Source: Lophium mytilinum (Eukaryota; Ascomycota; Dothideomycetes; Mytilinidiales; Mytilinidiaceae). Taken from it: a DNA stretch of 64,000 bases. A program made the translations under genes and the position numbers. The DNA is taken from assembly GCA_010093605.1 (NCBI GenBank), contig MU004196.1:150255-214254 (forward strand). The letters are read 5' to 3'. Below, one piece after another: positions 32,457 to 42,450 of this stretch. Each line of letters starts with the position of its first letter. Within the stretch, counting starts at the first letter, position 1. Below the pieces are notes generated by a model. It did no database searches. It was given only the letters and a program-made list of their open reading frames with translations, and was not told where the DNA came from.

Positions 32457-34223
32457 ATGGCGCCAGCACCTCCGGGGGTGAGTCCACAACCCATTGCGAC
32501 TGTCTTTTCACCAAACTCACTTCTATTTCCAGTCACAAATCGCCCCACTACCAACCAATCTTCCGTTTCGCATAGTATCAAAAACAATAGGCCAGGGCGC
32601 ATATGCTTCGTAAGTAGACTTTAAGGTGTTCCGGTTGATAACATGCTAATTGAACGCAGGATACGAAAAGCAACGCCCCTCAATGCCCCCAAACCCGTCA
32701 TTGCCATCAAGTTCGTCAATAAGGAACATGCCTTCAAGCAAGGTCGTCTTTCGCCTAAGCAGCTTGCTATGGAGATTACTCTTCACAAGTATCTCGGGAA
32801 GCACCAGAACATAATACATTGCCTAGGGAATGGAGAGGATCCTCTGTGGACGTGGATTGCTATGGAGCTTGCTGAAGGAGGAGACCTGTTCGACAAGATT
32901 GAGGCGGATGAGGGCGTTGGGGAGGATGTGGCACACTTTTACTTCACGCAGCTGATAGGGGCCGTCAGTTTTATGCACTCGAAGGGTGTTGCCCATCGGG
33001 ATATAAAGCCAGAAAACGTCTTGCTATCCGGTGAAGGCGACCTCAAGCTTGCGGATTTTGGACTAGCAGCTCTTTTCAAGAGAGATGGAAAGACTCGAGT
33101 CTGCAACACCGTGTGTGGCAGTCCTCCCTATATCGCCCCCGAGATTCTCAGTGGGCGACGCAGCAAACGACCCGACGTTCTAGACACTGGTTACGTTGCC
33201 AATATCTCCGATATCTGGTCCTGTGGAGTGGTGCTCTTCGTGCTTCTTGTAGGCAATACCCCTTGGGACGAGCCCACCCGCCGTAGTGAAGAGTTCAAGG
33301 AATACGTAGACACCAACGGCCGCACAACCGACGAACTCTGGACCAAACTTCCCCAAGATATCGTCTCCCTCCTCCGCGGCATGCTTAAATTGGACCCAGC
33401 CACCCGCTTCACCCTCGACGAAATCCGCACACACCCGTGGTTTACACGGCCGAACCCCTTCCTTAATCCCTCCGGTACAGCCTCCAATCCAGTCGGTCTC
33501 GCAACCCAAATGCTCTCTTCCCTCCGCATCGACTTCAACGCCGACCCCACACCCTCCCAACGCGCTGCCGCCTCAGACTCCGACGCAATGGACCTCGACA
33601 CCGTCCCAGAATCTTTCCCAACACGCTCCCACGCTGTTCCTCTCTCTGCCACCCAACCCGAAACCCCCATCGCCGACACTCCCTTCGACTGGGAACGACC
33701 GCCACGCCTCCCCATCTACGACGGCATCTCCGCCTCGCAACCCGTCGGCGCTGGTGCATCCCTTGCACCCGTATCCCAAGAGACGCTTGACCGCCTATCT
33801 GAAGACCCGTGTCTCTCCCAATTCACACAAACGCCTTCAGTGCCCCTATCACTTACACAGGCCGCTCGCAAATTCGCCGACATCCTACCCACGCACTCTC
33901 TGGCGCGCTTTCTATCGCCACTGCCGTTTGCGCTTCTATTGCCACTGCTAGCGGAGGCATTGCACAGACTTGGCGTGCCCCTGCCGGCATTCAGCCCCGA
34001 GCAGATGCAGGAGTGGGAGCGCGACCAGGAAGCATGGGTACGGGTGAAGACAGTAGATGGGCGAAAACAGGGACTGAATGGGCATGTGGTTGTGGAGAGG
34101 TTCGGGCGGGAGATGCTAGAGGTGCGGTTCGTGAAGGCGAGTGGTGATCCGCTGGAGTGGAGGCGGTTCTTTAAGAAGGTGGTTGTGCTGTGTCGCGAAG
34201 GCGTTATAGTGCCGAGTTCGTAG
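32457..34223 (+). CDS. CHK1: Checkpoint kinase Chk1
   Basis: Three exons, 32457-32477, 32533-32609 and 32660-34223, encode 553 residues; joins are phase 0 and 2 and close exactly. After MAPAPPGSQIAPLPTNLPFR comes the glycine loop TIGQGAYASIRKAT, then VIAIKFVNKEHAF, catalytic HRDIKPENVLL, ADFGLAALF, and CGSPPYIAPEILSG. The DIWSCGVVLFVLLVGNTPWDEP and TRFTLDEIRTHPWF segments close the domain near residue 320. A Ser/Pro-rich linker leads to a C-terminal domain (LEVRFVKASGDPLEWRRFFK) that fits the kinase-associated regulatory domain of Chk1. It is a nuclear DNA-damage checkpoint kinase by family. The coding strand turns from C-rich to G-rich at about 33950. Confidence 0.92.
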
Positions 34224-35384
34224 CGTGTGGTGTGGAAGGTGAGTTGATTGTACGATGGCCTCTCGGGGTCAAATACACTAGTCTCGAACATAATAGTCTA
34301 GACTCTCTTCCGATGTCCCATAGTGTGATCTTTAGGTGATTTGGGAGTTTATACTAGAGGCCGTCTCTCTTTACTCTGCACGCAATCCACGTTTCGCTGC
34401 ATCCTTTGCTTATAGGTAGAAAAGGGCAACCTTCAAAACATGGCAAAGGCTACTTATCCAATTACGATCTTCGACTATAGACCCAGTCGCGTTTCTGTAC
34501 TCGGAACTGAGCAGGCGCTGCTTTAAATTAATCCAAGGAGGAGCAGCACTCCGGATTGCTCACCCTGTATCAGGCTTGGCGTCTTACGGAAGTAGATCTC
34601 GTACCTTTATACATCACGTTTCTTCACACGACATGCATTCCTCAGAATTTCGCTTATAGTTTCATAGAGTCTAAAAGACATGACCAATGTCTTGCTCATT
34701 CTAGTGCCTACTATCTGGGCATCTTTCTATTCATTCAAATGTATTCAAAGCATTTGATCCGAAATCCACTTTCAACCACCCTCTTCCTACCAAGTAGTAG
34801 GTTAGGTGTGTCTGCGTGATGGCTACTGTAGTTGCTTGATTGTGTTGTCAGAGGTTGAGGCGTGTCGGATAAAGCGGTTGAGGGGGATTTTTTTTTTGCG
34901 GGAGGACTGAGAACTGTAGGTAGAGGGAGAGGAGAGGAAGGAGGTGTTTTGACGGAATGGGTGGACGACGGAGAACGTCGGCGCGAAGTGAAGAAGATTT
35001 GACTTCACGTGGGAAGGTTGCCTGAGAAACTAGGGATGGGCCATACATCTCACTTCACCTACGCTTCACCAGTATACCATCATCACGCTAGGCTATGTTT
35101 CACCTTACCAGTACCAGAGATATAAAACCCTTTAACTTACTCAAGTTCACAGAAAGATGATCCACTCAGCCGAGCGGTGCACTTAAGTATGGTCGCCAAA
35201 CATTAGTGCGAAATCATGACGTGGTGAAAGAGGCCCTGGTGGGGGGCTTGCCCTTATCAAACAGAATTATTTGAAGGTAAATCGTGCATATACTACCGGC
35301 TGAACTCAAAGGGCGGTGAACTGCGTCCGAATCCAATGTAGTAGCTGATAGCAACTGCCAGAAAAGTCAAGAAATAACGATCGA
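34224..35384. other. Intergenic region downstream of CHK1
   Basis: About 1.16 kb between convergent genes (CHK1 and the NLR). It has T-rich and A-rich tracts (a run of nine T near 34890) and no coding character. Confidence 0.4.
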
Positions 35385-35578
35385 TCACATGTACAATTCT
35401 CCCTCCAAATCAAGCCGAACAATAGACACAAAGCCTGAACTAGACCCTATTGCAAGCGTGTTACCATATATCGCTAGACATTCGCCTGAAAAATAAGCAG
35501 GGAGTTGTGACGACTTCCAGGGAGTAAAACTAGCCGCTTCTCGCAACTTGTTATCCATCCATATTTGACGTTTGGTCT
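35385..35578 (-). pseudogene. Displaced 3' coding remnant of the NLR gene
   Basis: On the minus strand this stretch encodes YFSGECLAIYGNTLAIGSSS and then GFVSIVRLDLEG in one frame, and WITSCEKRLVLLPG in another. Both resemble the segment that closes the WD40 propeller in fungal NACHT-WD40 proteins (typically W-I...LLWLP... then a GNTVAIGxxSGRV strand). It is separated from the main NLR frame by the miniature transposon at 35586-36114. Removing one target-site copy joins the NLR frame to the WITSCEKRLVLLP frame, and a further frame change precedes CLAIYGNTLAIG. It is therefore the broken former C-terminus. Confidence 0.6.
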
Positions 35579-35585
35579 CCAAGAC

Positions 35586-36114
35586 CAGCGTGGTTAGTAA
35601 ACCGGCCAATCCTCAATCGGATTGACAGACGGTTTATCAATATCACTTATACTTAGTCCAATCGGATCAATCCTATAGCCAATGAAATTTCGAGCGTAGA
35701 TTAATCCGATTAGTTTAATTAGTAGTAGATAAATTAGTGGGTGCAACGTAAGAGTACTATAGTAGTAAGAATCTAGAGGCGCAGAAGACCTAAAAATTCG
35801 CGTTAGACGTAATTTAACCTCTAGTAGTTAACTCTTGTTATCTATTTTAGCCTATCTTATTATAGTGTTATGCTAAAGGGGGGCCAGGGCCGTAGTAAAT
35901 AAGGCTAGTAATACCTAGGTACCTGTTATTAGGGCGCGCTAACCCGCTAATATTATATCTTACTTATATAGGCTAAGCGCTGTTGTAATAAAATAGTTTA
36001 AACAGTTTAATCTAAAAATCTAATTAATCTAATCTATTAATCTTCATTCTATATATAACAACCTAATCAAACTGCTACCTAGTTGAGCCGGCCGCCGGTT
36101 TAGTAACCACGCTG
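35586..36114. mobile_element. Non-autonomous hAT-like miniature transposon (MITE), 529 bp
   Basis: The element has terminal inverted repeats starting CAGCGTGGTTAGTAAACCGG on the left and its near-perfect inverse on the right (20 of 21 bases agree). The same 7 bases, CCAAGAC, flank it on both sides (35579-35585 and 36115-36121) as a target-site duplication. CAG-type ends and a 7-8 bp duplication fit the hAT superfamily; the duplication is one base short of the usual 8. The interior is very AT-rich, contains no transposase frame, and has many TA and TAATC/GATTA words, consistent with C-to-T (RIP-like) mutation. It sits in the 3' coding region of the NLR gene and supplies its present stop codon. 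Confidence 0.85.
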
Positions 36115-39100
36115 CCAAGACTCGACACCACTCGAAGATGCTGCTATAGCAATCGAACTCGGGTCATCGTTGAGACGCATGCAGGTCTCTAAGTCCCAGA
36201 GCTCTCTACTTTCCGATCTGCACTCAAATATAATCTTCCGGTCGTCGCTCGAAAAGTCTAAAGATCGAACAGTGTAGTGTCGAGAAACTTCGAGTGTCTT
36301 TATTAGTGAGCCTGACTGGACGTCCCATATCCGTATCATCCAAAAAGATCCGGTTGCGATCTTCTGGTCGTCGCTAGAAAACACTGCCGACTCAACAAGG
36401 TATTTGTCTCCACAGAGCGTATGTAGTAGCGAGCCTGACCCAGCGTCCCATATCCGTGCAGTCCCATCGTCAGATCCCGAGACAATCTTCTGGCCGTCAT
36501 GAGAGAATGCTACTAACATGATTACCGCAGATTGGGCTATAGAGGTTTGCGAGTTTAGCCCTACATCCCACAGCCGCACGTTACTATCGCTGGATCCAGA
36601 TACGACACTCTGGCCATCAGGTGACAACGCTACCGAAATCACCTCCCCTGAGTTGTCTCTAAAGGTTTGTAGTAGCGAATCTGACGCAACGTCCCACACC
36701 CGTACTCCCTCGTGGCCATGTGCGGATACAATCTTTTGGCTGTCATTCGAGAAAGCTACTAAACATTTACCACACCATGAGTATGACTCGCCGGGCATTT
36801 CGAACTTCCATATTTGCGAGTATAACGTGGCGTCCCATACCCGTACGGTTCCATCCTCCGAGCCGGACGCAATCACCCGGCTGTCTCTTGAAAACGCTAC
36901 CGAAGTGACCGGGCATGAGTGAATGAGCGTTTGTAGCAGCTTCAGCGTGTGTGGTTGTACATCCCATACCCGTAGAGTGTGATCTTGGGATCCGGATACG
37001 ATTTTACCACCGTCACCCGAGAAGGCGACTGAATTGACCCCGTATCGATGGCTTTCAAGCGTCTGCGATAGCCGGCTTATGAGAAGCGAGCTCGACCCTA
37101 TATCCCATAATCGCAGAGGGCCATCTTCGGACACGGACACGATCTTCTGGCCATCATGTGAGAATGCCACTGAGCTAATAGGAGTTGGGTGTTCGAGTGT
37201 CTGTAGTAGCAAGCCTGACCTTGCGTCCCATACCCGTGCGATTTTATCATAAGATCCAGACACAATCTTCTGGCTGTCTCCAGAAAACGCTACGGAACTG
37301 ACGATGTTTGAGTGACCTTCCAGCGTCTGTAGCAGGGAGGCGGATCGTGCATCCCATATTCGCAACGTGTCATCAGCAGACAAAATCTTCTGGCTGTCGG
37401 GCGAGAAAGCTACGGAAGAGACGCTACCTACGTGGCCTTCGAGCGTCTGCAATAGTGAATCCCAGTTTTCTGGGACCGATGGCTTAAGCTTGATCCATGA
37501 TGGAATCTGGTCTTCGAAAAGTACCCTTATTATGCTATGAAATGGGGTGAATTTCAGAGCAGCACAATACGTCTGAAGGGGCGCTTGCTCGATCATAGAA
37601 TGGTACGTCATACTGAACCGATATGCGTCGTAGACCAATTTCATCAATAGTTGGTGGTCAAAGATCTAAGACTAGATTAGAAAGTCAGTTACATAGATCA
37701 CGGAAAGAATACTCACCTGGACTAAGTTATGTAAATCGAATAGCATCAAACCACTTTTCTCCATTGTCCCCAATAGACTGAGCGCTTCAAACCAGTGAAG
37801 GAGATGTTCCTTAAGGAACGTATACACTACCTCAAGAAGAGAAGGATCCACGACGCTCTTTTGAAAGTGGTGGACCCAATATGAGCAAGCATACTGCAGC
37901 TCTGGGGGAATACACTCCTCAACCTTGCTTCGATCAGCTTCCTCTGCAAGGATTCCTGGCAAGCGTAGATTGCAAATGTCGTTCTTCAAACTCTTAGACA
38001 TGATCGCAAGGCAACCCCTTGTTAAATCTGTATGTGTCCTTTTACCATCAACCCAGAACCGAGGATCGCCGGCACGTCGATTCTTATCGAGAAGGAAGTC
38101 GCGGAAGGATGGGTGGACTAGCTGAGGAGCGACTTCGGTGAGGTTGGACACGTCCAAGACTGATCCGAGTTTATCCAATGTGATCTTCACTTTGTCTTCG
38201 AAGTCAATCTCCTTGTCCTCCTCGCCATCCTCGTCATTCTTACCACCCTCGCCATGTTCACCATCATCGCCGTCGTCACCATCGTCGCCGTCATCGCCAT
38301 CTTCGTCGTCCTGGTCATCCTGGTAGTCGTCACCATCCTCCTCGTCATCGCCATGGGTTTTGTCCTCCTCTGCTCTACCTCTTCTTTCCCAACCCCCACT
38401 TGCTTGAAGCAAATAGGACAAGTGTCTTACGCGGAGTGACTCAAACAAAACGACAATAGTTCCCACGAGTGTTCGAAACCTTTCCAATATCTCTGGTTGA
38501 TTCTCTTCGTCGCAATCACCCAATATTGACTGCCTTAAGACCTGCATATACATCTTATCCAGCTGGGCCGTCAGTGAGTTACCCCAGGAGCTCTTTTTCA
38601 GCAGCTTAGACAACTGATCTTTCGGAAGAAAATTCGTGTCCCCAATGAATCTGCACGCAGTCGCAGCATAGATGAACAGGCCATTGGCTTTCCTCACAAG
38701 TATTGTCAGGTCTTTGGTCTCTGGCCACTTTCCGCGGACACGACGCCTTTCATGGACTAGCGCGAGCTCATGTTGTAGAAAAGCTAGAATGTCCTGTTTT
38801 GTTTCTTTCGGGAACATGCTGTGAAGGGCCACATCACGGTGTGCCGAATTCTCCAAGGATTCAATTCCTAGTTCGATTGGCTGCTCAGGCCTGCTCGTGA
38901 CGAAGAATCGTAGCTTGACGTTGCCGACTGGTTTTGATTTCCCAAAAAGTCGAAGGATCAATCGAACATCATCCTGATTGTCGCATTCATCTAGCGCGTC
39001 GATAACGAAGATGATGACCATTGGAGTGTCGATTTTGGATAATGGCTCCAGGATGAATTGGTCCCATTGGTCTTCCGTCCGTTCGCTGATAGGATGATCG

Positions 39101-40735
39101 TTTATCGCTTTGTGAATGTGTTCGGCGATGTTAGGATCGTAATAGTAAAGCTGGAATGCAAGAGTCGTCACAAATTTTGAGGCATCGGCGAGAGCGCCCT
39201 TGCCTTTCGAAAAGAAAAAACTGGCTCCAAGTTGTCCCTTTTCTGAGACTCGGCGTGCCACAGTGCGGGCGATGGTCGATTTTCCTGTTCCTGCCATTCC
39301 ACTCAGCCAGAAGATGTGCGAGCCGTCAGTCGCAGCGCTCCATTCGTAAATCAAGCGGAGCATACTGGCTCGCGTATTCTCCAGACATAGTGGCTCATGC
39401 TGAAGCCTATTGGAGTTGAAGGCGGCACCTTCGGCACGCGGCAGCTTTTGCAAAGTTTTCTCTCGTTCTTCACGGATTGAGTGCTGCTTGAGTGCCTGGG
39501 AAATAGATGAGTATGACTAGGTAAAGAACTAGAACGGAATTTTACATCAATCATGATTTCCAGATTTGATGTTTTGACGTTGATGGCCATAATCGTATGG
39601 CCATCAGTTACATGCAAATCTTTTCCAATGCTGTGTTCAAGAGTTTCTACCTCTGCGAGCATAGCTTTCCAGTCATCGGCGAGCACAACATCTCTGAAGT
39701 AGCGAGATAACTTTCCCCGTGTACAATGGTAGGCGAGTCGAATTTGGTATTCTAGTATCTGGGAATATAGCTTTATTGTCTTGTATTCGAAGGCGACTTC
39801 AAGTTGTTGTACTTCACTTTCGCTGATGAAAAATACATCATTTTTCATGGAATACTAAGGAGTGTATGGGTAACATGCCTTTGTGGTGATGTTGGAGATG
39901 TGTATATGTTTCCCTCTCTGTAAGTGATCTCTATGGTCCTGAACCGTTTGAGCAGATTGGAAATATATTCGAGACCATCAAGCGCGGCAACATCCTGGGT
40001 AACTGGATTTAGAAGCAACTATACAGCTTGCTCAGTAGGTGAAGTTGTTCTTCTATAACGATCAAGTAGGGTCACTGGAAGCAGGACCGAGACTCCAGCC
40101 CACGCGAGCGCTGCGTGTGGTTCTAAACTGGCCGCAGCGGTAATGAGGTCCTTGGCAACGATAATTGCCCTGGTAATTTCGTCGACTTTCTTTTTGGCAA
40201 CGATGGTGAGTCTGGATCGAGCTGCTTCCATGCCTTCGAGTTTCACGTCAACAAGCTTTCCGAGTTGCATTTCTCGTTCTATACCTTGTATAGGTAACTC
40301 CTGTGTCTTTGTAGATGGATCACCACCAAGAGCATCTAGAGACATAATTAGAGTATCAGTGGAACGCAAAGGAGCAGACAATTGGGTAAATCCTGCGCAA
40401 ACTAACCTGGCTGAGTTGAACCTGGGAAGGATGGTGGGTTTTGCAGAAATTTGTCATAACCGTCCATAAGCTTCTTCTTGTCCTTGTCATTCAGAAGCAG
40501 ATTATAAGCCTCGTCCCACAGGTCTTTTAGGCCCAGGTCTTCTGCTCCTGTAGGCGAGGCTGCAGTTTCTCTATCTAGCCCATCTTTCGGCTCATCTACA
40601 AGCTTTTGAGAGTTGTCAGCAATTTAGCTAAGTTGCAGGCTCATAGCTATCGCTCACAGCGCTACCAGGCTGCACTGAAGTCTTTGCGGATCTCCACCTG
40701 GATCCAAGGCGTTTTGTTCGGATCCATGGCACCAT
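36100..40735 (-). CDS. NLR-type receptor: NWD-NACHT-WD40 STAND protein, 3' end cut off by a transposon
   Basis: Seven exons: 40735-40658, 40602-40407, 40335-40076, 40018-39914, 39854-39546, 39495-37717 and 37665-36100, about 1430 residues, all phases consistent. The N-terminal NWD region shows AALAWAGVSVLLPLLLNP and GLEYISNLLKRF, the first split by a 57-bp intron. NACHT: Walker A GMAGTGKSTIARTVA (about 382), Walker B VIFVIDALDECD. A region near 693-747 is a long Asp/Glu/Gly insert coded by an imperfect trinucleotide repeat. About ten WD40 units follow from residue 960 (for example VAFSGDSQKIVSGS ... RVWD). Such proteins act in non-self recognition (heterokaryon incompatibility) in fungi. The fourth intron needs a GG donor in place of GT, and the last propeller strand is lost to the MITE, so function is doubtful. 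Confidence 0.8.
38210..38370. repeat. Trinucleotide repeat coding an acidic tract in the NLR
   Basis: Imperfect CATCGTCGCCGTCATC-type triplets on the plus strand encode DDGDDGDDGDDG and related Asp/Glu/Gly runs on the minus strand. The tract lies between the NACHT core and the WD40 propeller, in the region where the helical NACHT-associated domain is expected. Confidence 0.8.
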
Positions 40736-40955
40736 TTCTACGACAACACAAAAAGAATGATTAGGTCTCTCGAAGTGTATATGCAAAGATAGAACTTCTC
40801 GGAATGAAGCGATGTTAAACCGTGTTGGAATAAGTCAGCTAATGCGTCGTTAGCACCGCAAGCTTGGGGAAAAGTCCAATGCCTAATGAAGGCAAGCAAA
40901 GATACCTGGGATCGACGGGCTGAGCCTTTTCAGCTCCTCAAAGGCCATGATCTTG

Positions 40956-41352
40956 AATGCCAGCTGCTTGGCGCATTTCGCTCTTCAATGCCAGAAAACT
41001 CCACGAACACGCCGGATCAACAAGCCGACGCCCACTTGAGGCCTGCTTTAGCCTCTTAGAACTCCTATATTGCGGAGGAAAGCCCTTTTCTGGACCGAAT
41101 GCTACCGCGTTTACGGTCGGTTTATCGATATCATGGTGCCGCAATAATTTACTATCCAGGATCATCTTTCTTCTTGCTGCTGACTTGGCAGGCCGATCTC
41201 CGCGCTATCCCACCGGATGCGCCTCGCGATTGCATACATGGATGCTTGAAGCTAACCCATACACAGCCGTTTCCCGCTTGAAGTGAGAGCGATAATTTCC
41301 TGATGGCGTTTTTCTGGCATCCAAGAGCGAAATGCGCCAAGCAACTGGCATT
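40956..41352. repeat. Inverted-repeat element with 43-bp arms
   Basis: Left arm 40956-40998 begins AATGCCAGCTGCTTGGCGCA; the right arm 41310-41352 is its reverse complement with 40 of 43 bases identical. The spacer is about 311 bp and has no long coding frame of note. Flanks show no convincing target-site duplication. It could be a small foldback element or a local inverted duplication just upstream of the NLR gene. Confidence 0.7.
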
Positions 41353-41972
41353 GAAAACTATTGCCCATTATTCTCAGGTGCAGCATTTCGCCCGGGCATC
41401 CCGAATGTGTCTGTGTCTGATTCGTCCAGATTTTCCAGCTTTCGCATGTCTTTGATCTTGAAATGAAAGATGTTAGCAATCCGCCATGAAATATTTGCAG
41501 AACATCTTACAATATCAGCGTCAACGCTTCTCTTTCTTTCAGCCTATCCTACTCCCAGCTCTAACACGGTGTCGAACCCCTTCCTGCCTATTTGCTTATC
41601 CAGCAGCTTCTTGCATATCCTTCTTTCTTCCATTCAATAGCTAGCTTCCTCACGATACTAATCCAAACGGCACTTGTTGGCCCCACGTATGATCTTGATT
41701 GCCTTTCAGTCTCACTGTCAATTAACGGCAGTCAAGCGACCACAGCAGCCATCAAACAGGCAGACTGATCTCGCAGATCGCTTCAAATGCTCTTCCAACG
41801 CACTCCAATACCTGTTTTACAGCCCTTCCCCGAGTCCCCTTATCCGCCTTTCTCCAGAAGCCGAGTCATCCAACTCCAATTGGAAAAGTTGGAGCCTCGC
41901 GCTATGACCTCAAAACGAACGATTGCTTAAGACCGACCATACAGACCAGCTGCCATAGAAGTTCACGGGAGA

Positions 41973-41980
41973 TATATAAA
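41973..41980 (+). promoter_or_regulatory. TATA-box-like word without a visible gene
   Basis: TATATAAA followed by AGG is a strong TATA match in a region with no plus-strand gene downstream. It may drive a non-coding transcript or be chance. Confidence 0.2.
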
Positions 41981-42450
41981 AGGAAGCCATACATCTCACC
42001 AACTCAGGAATACCACATCATCGATCATCGGCGCCACATCCAAACGCGCGCTTTGCGATTACGCAGACCAGATATCGACACAAGAAAACGCGTATCATAC
42101 GCACGCACGACGGAGAGTGAGATGGAAATGGACTGACATCTCAGGACCGCAGTCCCTAGTATTATTTTTCTCATGAAGCGAGATCATACAAACCCCAATA
42201 CCTTTCTCAGAACCCTCACGAAGAGTTCTTATCCAACCACATCCTATCCCATTATTACACACTCCAACGCAAAAACGCTCAGACGCAGCCCTCCACGCGC
42301 CCAAAATCCCACGCTATGCCCAGAACACCTGACCTAACCCAAGCCCCCTCGTACGCCGCGCTAGAACCCAAAAAAAGATCACAGGGTAGTGTAGTTATCA
42401 ACAAGAAAAACGTCATGAACATCCCAATCGCTAGACAACCACAGAACTAA

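Larger units (their letters stand above)
40736..42450. other. Intergenic region between NLR start and kelch-protein end
   Basis: About 1.7 kb. It contains the inverted-repeat element at 40956-41352 and a TATATAAA word at 41973-41980. Otherwise no gene is supportable. Confidence 0.4.

Noticed and set aside
40019-40076. An apparent in-frame TAG in the NLR N-terminal domain
   Set aside because: It lies at the end of a 57-bp intron (GTGACC...TATAG); splicing restores the conserved VLLPLLLNP stretch.
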